Below, piece by piece: positions 24,401 through 36,500 of a DNA stretch of 64,000 nucleotides (positions are counted from its first letter, which is position 1; every line of letters starts with the position of its first letter). The DNA is from Halichondria panicea. Lineage: Eukaryota; Porifera; Demospongiae; Suberitida; Halichondriidae. Both the position numbers and the translations under genes were made by a program. Below the pieces are notes generated by a model. The model ran no database searches. It had not been told where the DNA came from and saw only the letters and a program-made list of their open reading frames with translations. The stretch lies in contig NC_087384.1 of NCBI RefSeq assembly GCF_963675165.1, positions 3,432,501 to 3,496,500 on the forward strand, read 5' to 3'.

Positions 24401-27400
24401 GGCGAAATTCTAAAACATGTATTGGAAAAGCCCAGTTACTATTTTCAAATTTGGTTGATGTTCCGCAATTGAATTTACATAAAATTACCTCCAAACATCA
24501 CTTCATTTTTAATTTTTGTGACAGGACCTTAATCGTCTGATGGTCAAAGGTGATACTGCACATGTCAGAATACCCCACCTGGACTTTGAGATACCACCCA
24601 ATACCCAGAAAGGAAAAGTGAGCACTGTAGAAAGTATCCTCCGTCAAGCAGTTGACGACATAGAGAAAGAGCAACCCGCAAGAAAGGTACACTATGCACT
24701 GTGTTGCAAACCAAATTATCATTAGTTGTTTTAGTTACTACATCCTGACCTGGCTGAAAAGTTGGACAGTTTCGTTTTACATTTGAAGAAATGTCTCAAC
24801 TTGGTTGAACCATTCGTAATTGTAAGTTCAAGTTCAGCACGTTACTTAGCGTTTAGTTTGAATCGCAGGCATTGCAATGTTGTTCCCTGCTGGTGTTAAC
24901 AACCTGTACAGGAGTTGGATGATCCCTCAGGAAATAGCTTTGTTGAGAATAAGTTGGCTCCTGATTATGATCCCAACCTCTCTGTTGTAAACTACACCCG
25001 CTCTTTTGAGCAAGACCAATTTTTGGGCTTATCAGCTCCCGCTCCAGAGGTGAGTACTGTAGTACGTGCAACACTTTACCCAACCTTCTTTCGTTTGTAC
25101 CAGGACGTTGAGGACGTTGAGGAAGGTGCATCTGAAGTGTTTAGCTTTCAAACAAATTGCTGTCTATGTCACTCTCCAACAGAAACAAGGATGAAAACCT
25201 TAGGTATAAGCTTAATTATCACACTCTTATAGTTATGACCGCTCAATTATTAATGAATGCTACTCAATTGCAGATGTACCACACTTTAAGGAAGTGATAA
25301 TAATGGCGTCAGTCTGTGACTATTGTGGATATAAGAGCAATGAGGTTAAGTCAGGAGCTGGGATGTCGGCCACTGGAATAAGACTGGCATTGCATATTAC
25401 TGATATCACTGATCTAAGCAGAGATATCTTGAAGGTACTTACATGTACATGTATGCAATAGTTATACTATAAGGATTTATGGCAGTAAACCCATCAAGCC
25501 CAAGGTTGAGATGATGTACGTTGCCATAAATCCCTAGTAATCATAGTATGATAATCCTATGTGATTGGCCATGCAACATGCTACGCTGAGCATCTACTCC
25601 CTTACCATCATGGTGTAGCTCACTAGCGTCGATCCCAGGCCGCACTTTCTCTGATAGTGGGCCTGGTATCGACTGCTTACACATGCGCTAACAATTAGCC
25701 AGACATCGGCTAACGCAGGATAACAACGTATATATACTCAGTAAAACAATGACGTCATAACGAATAGAAGTGGATTGAAGGAAGTATAGAAAGTTCGATT
25801 GAAGGTTTCTGGTCCACTAGTCTATCTTATACCTTAGCCTGCTATGCTAACAAAAGACTCACAGCCTGCAACAGTGGTATATAATAGCTCTGTGTATAAT
25901 TACCGTATAGCGGGTTATTTTCAAATTTTTGTATTTTTCATATTGTATAGCGCTAGAGCATAATCCGAAAATTAAAACTGCGGAATTTTTCTGGCATAAC
26001 GTAAAGGCGTGGCTTCCGGTAAGCAGTTTTTCCATGAACATTGTGCAACGAAATGCTTTTAGAGGTCGATCCACGAAATATAAGTGCCTCGAAAATTTCG
26101 CACTATGCAGTATATACCGTATTACTAGAATGTTTTGTGAGCATCAAACATTTACGAACTTTGTGAGGGTTGATCAATTCGCAAATAATTAAATCCGCAA
26201 AACCTAAATTATCACCTGTAGATACATATGATCCTTTCCAGAACGCAATAGTTATATCGCAAAGGGTAAAATTTTCTGCTGATTTGGCTCATTCGCAAAG
26301 GTTTTTCACTTGCAAAATATTCTAGTAATACGGTACCATACATCCCTCGTGCCTGTGTTATAACTATAACTTATTTACTGATTCACCCCGTATCCTATGT
26401 CCAGTAATTATGTTATAACTATAACATGAGCACAAGGGATGTATACTGGCATATAATTATTGCACTGAAGGGCAAGGGCGTAAGCCCGAGGGCTGAGTTC
26501 GAGTGCAATGTAATTATGCCTTGCATCCCGAGTTATATACATGTACACGTACATGTATCCCAGGGGCATAGCAACATAACATTGTCTTATAGTAACACAA
26601 TAAATAGAACAATAAATAGAACTGCACAAAATGACAGAGACAATCCTAAACAATATGACCGACCCCCAAATGAAAATTATAGTATTGTTTCTCAGGATTA
26701 AAACTTACAATTTAAGGTTAAAGTAGTTTGACGAGAGAGGAGACCTCATGCGGAGACTCCAACCATGCAATATCAAACTGCTTTCGCTGAAAACTTCCAT
26801 GCAACAAAAAATATAACATCAACTTTATCTTGCTCGCACTTTTTTCGGAGTTGCAGTGTACCGCGAATACTTTTGAATGTTATTTACTTTGCACTACAAG
26901 TAGATTACTAATTCTATCTTTGTATGCAGTCTGAGACCTGCTCATTGGAAATTCCTGAGTTGCAGCTCGAACTGCAAGCTGGGACTCTTGGTGGACAGTT
27001 CACAACGGTAGAAGGTATACTTGCTCGAATCAAAGAACAACTGTCAACATCTCATCCGTTTGTTGTTGGAGACAGCAGTGATTCCGACTCAAAGATGAAG
27101 ATCTTCAACGAGGATTTACAATTGGTGAGCAGAATGTTTGTTAGTAATGTCTGCTGTTGTAGAGTGTTTCTGAACATGTTGGAAATTGTTTAGAATTGCA
27201 CCTCATTTAATCATTGTTATGAGTTTCAGGGGATTTAATACATTTGTATTAAATATAAAGTGTTTCCGGCTTTTCCCAGCGAAACACAGATCGCTAGCTA
27301 GCCTTGATTCTAGGCTGCGAAGAGAAAGGCAGCCTGCATGCTCATGCGCGAAATAATTGGCAGCAATTTCATCATATCATACAAATTGTAAAAAAACAGA

Positions 27401-30400
27401 CAAAGTTACAAAAAGGAAGAATATATACGTAAGACCACGTGGTTAGTGATAAAATCAATGTTCATGACCACAATGGCAGCTTTCAGAGACACTAATTAAA
27501 GTAGAATAATTATGCTGCAACAGTGTTGCTTCTGTTTATCAAAGAGGCAGTTCAAGGAGGCCTCCCAGACAGATAGAGCTGCCAGCTAGGAAGAGTGGTG
27601 GACTCTTTAATACATCAGTATATCTTGAGTGAACAACTTCCTGAGTGCCGAGTTAAAAGCTTTTAGGAGTGATCGTTAGCTTCTTTATCTTCAGTAATGA
27701 CTTCTTGTCGAACATAAAGGCAAGATTTGGTAGCAGAAGACTTGCCTGGTCCATATTACCACAGTCATCAGGGGACCCACAGGAACATATCATGCCTTTC
27801 CTATAACATCTGTAGCCTTACAGTGTAGGGTGTTGTTAAGCTGCTTATCTTCAGAGATTTGGCTTGACACAATAAAGTGCGTAAGCCAAAGCGGATTCAG
27901 TCATCTTTGCACAATACTCTATGTAAATGATGTAACACGGACACAACTTCAGAGTACAAAATAGTACACGTGTTTATTTTACTGACAGTATCCACAAATA
28001 CGGATTACCCCCCTTTTTGGGGTAATGTACGCGCATGCACATACAATGTATACCAGGCCGCCATTCTCTTCGCGGCCTGGAATCGAGGCTTGCCCACTGA
28101 GGTACATGTATGCCAGCTCATACCTACAACTGAAGTCTATTTGAGTTGAGTTTGGGCCTCATTAAGTTTACTCAATTTAATTTCTTGTTAAAAAGCGCTT
28201 CTATTATGCTATTATGCTTTAAAGGTGATGAGCTCCAACCAGTATATACATGTACGTAGCATGTACATGACTGTAAAAGTCCCTGGCGTACCAGTAAACC
28301 ACAGCCTAGATGAAACCATAATTATGAGCGCGGTTCCGTACAGCTACCATATAGCGGTTATATTTCGAGGGTATAAATTTTCGCGGATGGACCATTACAA
28401 AGGATTTCGCGCATTTTTTTTCGTGGTCTGAGTTCCAGTCTTTTGGCGCATGCGCACATCAACATGCAGCTGTACCTCCACACCGTTAGCCTCGAATCCA
28501 GGCCTAGCCTATAACGGTGAGGCACCTCTTTTGTCGATAGATGTGGTCAATAATACTAAACACGCCTACTATTTAGTGGGTATAAATTTTCGCGGTACAG
28601 GCTCAATCCGCAAAAACCGCGAACATTTATACCCTCGAAATATACCCGCTATACGGTATGCAAACCAGTGCTTCCAACTCCTGCTTGTGAAGACACCCGA
28701 CCATACAACTGTACTTGTAGAGAACTAGAATCTTAGCAGACTATTAAAATACTCTGCTAAACATTAATTCAGTATTATGACGTATTCCAACAACACTTGA
28801 CATTTGATCAATTATAGTGACGTGATATGACAATGGTAATAATGATATTCATACATAGTTATATCGAGTACAGTACCCTCGCGAAACTATGCCCATCCTT
28901 TTCTGCAAAAAGTTTAGGCTTATTAGGGGACTGGCGAGTTTTTATTCGAATATACGCCCACCCGCGGCCTCAATATCGAGGTTTATACTTTACGGTGTGA
29001 CAATTCTTATTAGTATAAACAATGTTATAAACTGAGTATGATTAAAGCATGACAAGAGAATGAACATGAAGAAGTGGACTCGGACTCTATTCGTTGCTTG
29101 TGTCGATGTCAGATGTAGCAGAAACTTCCCGAAAGATGGTAGGTCATACTCCTACAGAGCAGCTATCAGGTACTCTGTTTCAGAAAACCAATTAGACAAG
29201 GTAACCTCCAAAATTGGCCTGTGTGATAACTTTCTTGGACTTTGTGTTTTCTTTTCTCTGCATATAGGACTACTTGTTCCCTGCATATACATCTTCAAGG
29301 GCAAACAGATCCACACAGAGAAAGTTTTATGTTTGATCTTGGTCCGAGCATAGTCTTAGTAGCTACTACCTAAAACTTTCTTTCTTCACTAAAATAATAG
29401 TGAACATGTGGCATTCAGCTACTGCGCATGCTCAAGTCTTCATTCTGGGTGGGCTTATAATCGACTGAAAATACCCTCGTGCAAGAACTTCGAAGCAAAA
29501 GAGGGGATGGGCATTTATTCAAGATGGGATTATTTTCGCGAGGGTACGGTATCATGGAAAATCGGCCACTTCGACCAAACGTCCTTCTGACGGCTGCTCG
29601 CCAGACTAAAACAAACCATAGAAAAGTAAGATGGATTGGAAACGAAAGGGTTTGCATGGAACACTCCGCGTTATATAGGGCGTGGCTAAAAGTATAGACA
29701 CAGCAGGGAAATAGGGGAAATAGAAAGGTTGTCATATACATGTATTTTAAGCTAAACTCAACAAAAATTGACTAATAATAAACCACTCCGCCAGCCACAA
29801 TCACCAAGAAGGAATACAGTGGAACCTCTTATAACGGACTCTTTAAATAGCGGATCCCTCTGTTATAGCGGACAGCATGCCTTGTACCAACTGCTTTTAC
29901 TATCTAACTAGTGTACTTGCAACCCCGAATAGCGGACACCTCTAAACTTCGGACAGCGGATTAGCCTCTAGTCTCGCGAGCAGGCGTGGGAGGGAGGGAA
30001 CGTCTGGTCACTATTGCAGCAATTCCGTGGACTCCTGCCAGAATGTTGGCAGTGCCAATCACATTTGTCCACGTCGTATATAGTGGGCGGTAACACCCTG
30101 TATATTTTCCTATTATAGCATAAAATGAAGGTGAAAAGAAGGATTATTGACTCTAGCAAAGGCTAATTTTAGTGTTGAACCATACCTGGCTGCGAAGGAA
30201 CTCGGTTACAAGGAGCTCAGACCAAGCTAGCTGTGAATGAAAATATTTGTCTACATGTGAATTTGCAAATATCTTGCATGTGACTACATTCCTCAGTGCC
30301 ATGGAATTGCTGCAATAGTAACCAGACGTTCCCTCTAGGACAAGTCTGCTCGCGAGACTAATTAGCCTCTTTCGCACTAATTTAGTGCAAGAATTAACCT

Positions 30401-33398
30401 CCTATAACGGATGAAGGGTGTGGTTATTGATCTACAATAATGGGATCCCCTACCTGCTGCTCCACAGCAGTCTGAGTCAGAGTCTGAGTTTACTTTTTTT
30501 CTTCAAGGATAAATGCTTATATCAAGTAATTTGGACCCTATATGCCAAGTGTTTCAGTGTTGCTGCTTGAAAGAGAACTCAGTACACAGGTCGATCTGCA
30601 GTTACTTGAAACAGGCTCCTAGTTTCTCACATTTCTTAGCAAGAGGACTGCTGTGACTATTATCTAAATTCTTGTCATGTGTGCATGAACATTTCAGATT
30701 CAGTCTGCTGTACATGGACGTAGTTCACCATTAAGTCTTACTCACTGCATGTCATGTGACAAAAGTCCAATAGCTTGCATCAGAGGAGGAATGCCAGTGT
30801 CAAAAGGTCACTAATTAAAACACCACGTGGCCCTATGTTTTACATGTAAAACTGAGTTTATACCCTCGCGCCCCAGAGGAATCAGCTTGAGAGAGGAGAT
30901 TCAGGATTTAATTGCAACCTTTGACCTTTTATTGTATTCTTCAAAACCACAACATATGGAAATTAGCCTTCCGTGGCTAGGGTATTAATTTGTATGTACT
31001 GGCTTGCTGCACTGGATAGATCTAGGTATAGTAAGCTTTCCAAGCAGGCAAATAAAGAACAAAAGCGCTAAGCTCCTATATATGCAGCAAAGGTCAAGAA
31101 CCCAGAACAATCCTTCATTAAACATGACCCTATTGACCCTGGCGTTCCTCCTCTGAGCTTGCATTTTGGTACATGTAGTTATGATCTGTTCCCAAAGACC
31201 CAGAGGAGGTTGGACGCGCGTCATACTTTGTAATAATAAATCATGTGATAAAAAATTAATGATAAATATAATTATAAAGGGATCCTAGCAGATCCTTTTT
31301 TAGTCATGTCAGCACTTTCTTTCTGCCAAGTCAGCAGTAATTTTGTTTGCGTGTAGAATATAGATTGCGGGCGTGTGGGAAGATGGAGGGCAATGGAAAA
31401 AGACCAAGGCATGTTTCCAGTCCTACTTTGCTAACACCTACAAGGCCTCAAAAATTCCTCTTCAAACATTAGCCTCTCAGGCTCAGCAGTGTTCAGACAG
31501 AGCAAAAGCTTGCTATTGACCAAGGTGCAAATCAACCAGCAGCTGTGGCCACAAGTGTTGACAGGGGAATTCAGATAGCTACAGCCAAAATAAAATTATT
31601 ATGAAGAAGAATTGCCGAGCTTCAACCACACTGAAAACCTGTGGAAAACTCTCAATCCACCCATTGTAAAAGCTAAGGAACCCCTCCGAGCTCCAAGACG
31701 GGAACAACTCGCACTAAGCAATGGTTGTCGAATAGCAACTCTTACTGTTAGAAATATATAGTCTAAGTGTTAGAGCCACCTTTCACAATATCGCCATCAA
31801 CCTACCACCCTTACCTAATCAATGTACACGTCTCAAATATCAAATGAACATTCATATGGACAGCAACAATAATAAAACACAATACTACATACAATTAATA
31901 TAGTGATTAATGTCTTTTACATCTTTTTGCTTTGAAATGTGTGTACAATGTCACCCCATCTTCCTCTTTTTATAATCTTTATTCCACAATACCAACCAGG
32001 AGATCGCCAGTGCAATAAAAATGTTGTCCAATCTAGTTTATGTCTTCGTGCATCGCTCAGTGGACACTCTCCAATACTTCTCTAACGACGTATCCTATAT
32101 GATTCCATTTTGAGTCAAGAAAAACTTGAACTGCTGTGGCACGTAAGTCGTACCGATTTGATGCCTCGTGTGGCACTCTTACTTCAATGGGTATGCCTTT
32201 GCTGTGTAATCTATTCACTTCAGCCAGATGCGTTGGTACTGCTCCTCTTTTGCAGATCCAGTACTGTCCTAAACACAACGCCTTCTTGATCATTGACATC
32301 ATCAATACCTTGGTGATCGACATCATCAGCAGCAGCTGTACTATTTGTTGTAGACATTGATGGTGGTATATCTGGTGGTAGAAGATTCCAATTCCAAACA
32401 ACAAACACTTTGTTGTCGAAAGTGTTGAAATTATCCAGCTCTAGTTCTACATTTGACCTCATAAATTCATCCATAGGAATATTCTTACAGCCAGTTCACA
32501 CTGATATCATAGTGTTCACCTTCACTAGCTCAGAAGTTTCTCGAATAAATCCCATAGCTAGTCATGCTGTCGTTCTTTGCGTACTTAACGTGTACATACG
32601 CAAGCAATCAGCAATTGAAGTTGTGTCACATGATATTATGACTCTGAATGACGCGCGTCCAACCTCCTCTGCCAAAGACCATGGCTACATGTAATATACC
32701 GGGTACTCATCATATTTTGTGTATTTTAAGTCATTATTGTCTCGTTCACGTAACCTTATAATTATGGTTATATTCTATGGTTATATTCATTATTTTTCCT
32801 GTGGTAATTTCAATGAATAATGACCTCGATCGATCAAGCCCGCTCTCAAATTGAGGAAGTGGCTGATGATAAACAAGGAATCTACATGTACTTTGCCTGC
32901 ATGGCCTATAAGCTAGTACAGCTATAGCATGAAGCCACGTATATACTATTATATGTAACCAAGGGCTAGCTTGATGTAACACTTGCATGATACATTTGCT
33001 GTTTTAGCTTCACAGCAGGGAAAGAGAAAAGTTGTCATAATTATATATATAATTATATAGATAGAGTGCTTGAAGCTTAACTCAAACAGGTCTATATATA
33101 TATATATATAATTATAGCTATACATGTAGCTAGTCCTCATGCAGGTGCATTAATTTTATACACAGGTAATTGATGGCAAGCGTTTAAATGTTCACTTTAT
33201 ACTGGATGACCCTGCAGGAAATAGTTACATACAGGTAGGTGAATTAAAGTGACTGTACTAATTGAAATGATATGTTTTCCTTGCCAGAATACGAATGCAC
33301 CTGATGATGACCCAGAATTGACTGTTGAAAATTATGAGAGAAACTTTCAGCAAAATGAAGAACTTGGACTAAATGATATGAAGACAGAGAACTACTAA
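21403..33398 (+). CDS. ZPR1: Zinc finger protein ZPR1
   Basis: Ten exons: 21403-21513, 22920-23081, 24525-24686, 24735-24821, 24912-25049, 25104-25203, 25274-25434, 26930-27124, 33166-33234, 33288-33398; about 430 residues with all phases consistent, against about 459 in human. ZPR1 is a conserved eukaryotic protein that binds eEF1A and acts in its folding, cell growth and SMN-related nuclear functions. Two ZPR1 modules are visible. The first zinc finger has CMSCGND and SFSCPHCHY (Cys 31, 34, 60, 63), followed by [11 protein letters not shown] and [11 protein letters not shown]. The second has NCCLCHSP and [16 protein letters not shown], then [19 protein letters not shown] and the C-terminal [11 protein letters not shown]. 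The 6-kb intron 8 is packed with mobile elements. A one- or two-codon gap near LQL/VID relative to human could hide a tiny exon. The start ATG is the first in frame; its stop lies 102 bases from the stop of the convergent KNL1-like gene. Confidence 0.96.
22190..22390 (-). repeat. Reverse copy of the AGGCCG-ended repeat
   Basis: Reads as the reverse complement of 10690-10970: CTAGCCTCGAATCCAGGCCG, then TACGGCCTGG, TCTATTGCATG, TGCACATGCGCAAACT, and GTCTGAAGCCAGAAGAGGCT. It lies in ZPR1 intron 1. Confidence 0.7.
23170..23690 (+). mobile_element. TGCCTCGG-family copy in ZPR1 intron 2
   Basis: Begins TGCCTCGGTTGTGCATGCAC and ends ACCGAGGCATCATCAGCACA, with the family's internal blocks in order. 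It is diverged and has no coding capacity. Confidence 0.65.
25628..25672. repeat. AGGCCG/GGCCT palindromic repeat end
   Basis: CGTCGATCCCAGGCCGCACT followed by AGTGGGCCTGGTATCGACTG, a short imperfect palindrome built from the common repeat end. It lies in ZPR1 intron 7. Confidence 0.6.
25901..26121. mobile_element. MITE-like element with TACCGTATA ends
   Basis: Left TACCGTATAGCGGGTTATTT. The right part reads CTCGAAAATTTCGCACTATG then CAGTATATACCGTA. Its right border abuts the next TACCGTA-ended element with shared bases. It lies in ZPR1 intron 7. Confidence 0.55.
26115..26335. mobile_element. MITE-like element, TACCGTATTACTAGAAT ends
   Basis: Left TACCGTATTACTAGAATGTT, right AATATTCTAGTAATACGGTA, a 17-base inverted pair with one mismatch. 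Inside are GCGAATTG-like and TTCGCAAAGG words. The left half of a related copy lies at about 46171-46310 in the LHX gene. Confidence 0.8.
26338..26444. repeat. Hairpin with GTTATAACTATAAC arms
   Basis: ATACATCCCTCGTGCCTGTG then TTATAACTATAAC is mirrored by GTTATAACTATAACATGAGC then ACAAGGGATGTAT, with a spacer of about 40 bases. It starts within three bases of the end of the previous element. A second small inverted repeat (CATTGCACTCGAA type) follows to about 26515. A similar sequence is found at 54340-54455. Confidence 0.75.
27297..28097. mobile_element. AGGCCG-ended inverted-repeat element, 0.8 kb
   Basis: Left end TAGCCTTGATTCTAGGCTGC then GAAGAGAAAGGCAGCCTG; right end CAGGCCGCCATTCTCTTCGC then GGCCTGGAATCGAGGCTTG. 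The mirror continues through GCATGC and the CGCG words. No transposase frame was recognised inside. It lies in ZPR1 intron 8. Confidence 0.75.
28345..28658. mobile_element. MITE-like element, reverse copy of 17580-18031
   Basis: Ends TACCATATAGCGGTTATATT and AATATACCCGCTATACGGTA, with matching GGGTATAAATTTTCGCGGAT and CCGCGAACATTTATACCC. Internal words (CAACATGCAGCTGTACCTCC, CCTCGAATCCAGGCCTAG) are the reverse complement of those at 17580-18031. It lies in ZPR1 intron 8. Confidence 0.8.
29812..30420. repeat. Repeats with CTTATAACGGAC words
   Basis: AGTGGAACCTCTTATAACGG, TAGCGGACA and CCTCTGTTATAGCGG occur near 29820-29960, and AACCTCCTATAACGGATG near 30395, which suggests an inverted pair. 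Between them, GTCTCGCGAGCAGG at 29975 is mirrored by TGCTCGCGAGACTA at 30347, a second, nested pair. Similar ends occur at 43960 and 63530. It is non-coding and lies in ZPR1 intron 8. Confidence 0.55.
30781..31155. mobile_element. CAGAGGAGG-ended inverted-repeat element, 0.38 kb
   Basis: Left CAGAGGAGGAATGCCAGTGT then CAAAAGGTCA; right TGACCCTATTGACCCTGGCG then TTCCTCCTCTG, the reverse complement with few changes. It sits 45 bases from the next member of the family. It lies in ZPR1 intron 8. Confidence 0.7.
31201..32671. mobile_element. CAGAGGAGG-ended element carrying a broken gene
   Basis: Left end CAGAGGAGGTTGGACGCGCG TCAT and right end ATGACGCGCG then TCCAACCTCCTCTG are exact inverted copies over about 24 bases. 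At about 1.47 kb it is the only element here enclosing a recognisable protein remnant, on the minus strand at 31917-32474. It lies in ZPR1 intron 8. Near-perfect ends suggest a fairly recent insertion. Confidence 0.75.
31917..32474 (-). pseudogene. Broken HIRAN-like protein remnant in a mobile element
   Basis: Three overlapping minus-strand frames together look like one decayed protein. An acidic N-terminal part starts at 32474 ([16 protein letters not shown]). A second frame carries [20 protein letters not shown] and then [14 protein letters not shown] third carries [12 protein letters not shown] and ends at a stop at 31917-31919. The PHEASNRYD...A...V...IGYV pattern resembles the HIRAN domain, a DNA-end-binding module. 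At least two frameshifts (near 32260 and 32060) break the frame, so it is probably dead. Similar unnamed proteins are, to my memory, multicopy in cnidarians and sponges. The domain call is from motif shape only. Confidence 0.45.
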
Positions 33399-33500
33399 AA
33401 ACTGTATTTAAAATAGGACTTCTAAAAATGATTATAATTATCGCTAATGTTTATGAAACAGACGTCCTACAAGAAATAATTAATTACTAGTACAGTATAA
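33399..33500. other. Convergent gap between ZPR1 and KNL1-like stops
   Basis: Only 102 bases separate the two stop codons, so the 3' untranslated regions probably overlap on opposite strands. No standard AATAAA is visible on either strand in this gap. Confidence 0.7.
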
Positions 33501-36500
33501 CTACACAGTGTCTCCAACGCTTTTTACTTGCTTTTGCAAGATCTTCAAAGCTTCAAAAATAGCCTGCAGATAAATGTGATGGCCAAATCTCATCACCATG
33601 CACTCTTGAATTGTTATTATTACCTTAGGTATGTCAGATGTGTGTAAGCACTCTATGAGTGGTGTTTTCCAGGACGTGGAGTCTAATCGATCTCCTGGGT
33701 TATTTATTTTACAAGGTATAATAGCTTTTCATATCATCACTTACCATGTGACGACTGAATGTGAACTGACAAAACCTTCATGACAGGTGTATTTATATCC
33801 ATATCTAATGGCAAAAGTAGAGATTCACACTCAGAAAAATTCAATTGATATTCACATTCACCTTCTAATGTGCAAAGCTGGAAAGAAACATTACATTCCT
33901 CTGCCAGAGTGATCTGAATACTTTTCTTGTCCCAGAATTTCAAGGTCCAATAGTACAACCTGTACACGTAACTATGCTTATTAGATTGTAGAGTTACTAT
34001 CAGTATTCAGAGGAAGTTACGTACGACACAAGTACCTCGATTAATAGGCTTGATCACGTGCAAAATTCAACAGTAAAGTCATTGTTGCACATGACTAATT
34101 AACTCGCCTAATCAAGGCACTCGTGTCAGAGTACCTATACCTCCTCAGTAGTCTAATGCCCTTTGGCATACCAGTACGTACCATAAATTATTGTACGAGT
34201 ACATGGTATAAATACACATGAAACACCACTAAGTTACTAAGTTTTGGGATATAATTACCGTATTTAATTGAACGCCCATGGTAAAGGCTCTGCTAAACGA
34301 TAAACGCCCATGTATGGGGCGTGGCCCTGTGGGTGGAGCTGAAGTAGCACGTGGAACCAGTTGCAAGCATGGCAGCAGAATAATAGATACTATTTATGAT
34401 GGCAAGGATCGAGAGAGATACCGACACAGGGAGAAACACCACTCCTACGACTTGACTTAAGATTTAAGCTGAGAGCTGTGCAAGAATTTGAAGTAGACAT
34501 AACAGTAAACTCCCGTTTCAAATAAGCGCCCATCTCGTTTAACCGCCCTCTACAGATGTTGCTAGGAGATAAACGCCCGGGCGTTTAATCAAGTAAATAC
34601 AATTGAATGCAAGATCAAATTACTTATTGCCATTCTATTACAGTGAGTGTCCGTCTATGTTGTCACAGTACACAGCTATTATATAACAATAGACAAAACA
34701 GGCCGGTGTCTATGACACGGACACCGACAAAACAGTGTCTAAACTATAATAACTAGTGTTCAAGCTGGCGCCGTGCTAATGCCTCTCGCCATGTTTTCAA
34801 AAGTATTAGAATGTTATAGAAAGGTTAATAATTTGCAATAATTATGATTTTAAATTGACAAAATAGGTGTTAGCAATTGAATGAAGCCTGTGAGATAAGT
34901 ATTAAAGACAGAATTCAATCACAGAAAGAAGGATCTATAACAAGCAGTCTAAAAGGCTATATCTTGTGTACACACATCTACAGTATTCTGGTATCATTGT
35001 AGTGTTTGTGGCTTACCAGGACTGACCAGGACCACAAAAAGGATTAATTTCTGTCAATCTGGAGTCTCTCACACGTGGTAATGAGCGCATGCGCAGGAAT
35101 AAGGGGTGTGTCGGCGAAATTAAGAATGGCTACTAAATATAAAATAGCTAGCTTCTTTAGCAGCTCTTTCTGACTCTTGTAGCTAACAAAAAGCTAGCGC
35201 TTTAGTGCAAGGCTAACTTATATGTTGAATAGAAAGTTTGTGTGAACAGATGATGCTATGAATTCTGAAGAGACTGCTACATCCTTCAATGTGAGTCACT
35301 AGCCATAACTCGAGAAAGAAGCTTTAGTTTGCTAATCCACTAATCAAAATCCAAGAGATCGTGGCTAGAAGCCTATATAGAAGCTGTCAGTTTTTTTTGC
35401 ATTGCAACCGTTGATCAGTTACACATAGATACTGGAGTATCTATGAGTTACAGCTGGAATACACAGACACCTATGGCCCTCCTGCGGCTACCCCTCGAGG
35501 CATAATTATGTAGATAAATGCATGCAAATTTTACTGATCATGGTGAAGTGCACATTATAATAATAGGAACTAAATTCTTACGTTTGAGCAATGTGCATGG
35601 CCTCTTCTACAGCTGGGTAAACATCTTGACTTAGGAAGTTGTGCTGCAAAATATAGGCACGACAATAATTATAATTATGTGTGAGCACGATTTTGCTGGA
35701 TTAGCATTATACGTATAAAACTAGCCTCTGGACTATGGCTGTTTGAGAACTAGGAGGAGTGAAAAATATCTAGACGCTAATTATGCAGGTTCATGATAAC
35801 ACAATTTAGGTGCACGCAGGGACTACGAATGGCTAATTTAACTTTTGCTTAATTATAATGCACAAATAAGCATGCACAGCTACAAACATGGGAGTCGATT
35901 TATTAAATCACTGTCTGATTGACATAATTATAACACTATAATTACCATTTCAGAAAGCCAGTGAACTTTAGTAAGAAGGTTTGTATCATTAATGGTGGTA
36001 GACAACAACTCAGTCGTGCAAATTGAGGGTGAAGCAGCACCACAGGGCTCGGAATGGTCAGTTATTTTGCCATACGATTCCAAAAGGTTAACAGCACACA
36101 AGGCTAAAAACAATGGCAGAGTGATAATTTATTAGTAGATGTATTACACACACGAGCAACCAACCTTGCAAAGAGGCATCTAAAAGGATGGTTATTGCTG
36201 GAGTGATTGCTTCATGGGATATGGTGTATGTGCTGTCTTTCAAACGTACTCTCAGTGAGTCAATAGCCTGCAGTAGCCTGTCAAAAAGAAGCAATTAATT
36301 CACCTGCACATACTTTGTACTCTTACCTAGTTTTGACCCGAGTGAGATGATGAGAAAGACAAGATTGTTTACAAGCTTCTTTTTGTTGCGGTAATTGCTG
36401 TTTGTTTAGAGGCGATAAAAAGCTTGTTGTATCGGTTTGATCGCAATTCAAGAAAGCTCCAAATTTGACATATGCAGAAGGAGATGGGATAATACTTTTT

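Noticed and set aside
26440-26515. Possible tRNA-derived SINE with a GTTCGAGTGC B-box-like word
   Set aside because: No matching A box at the right distance and the sequence is better explained as a small hairpin.
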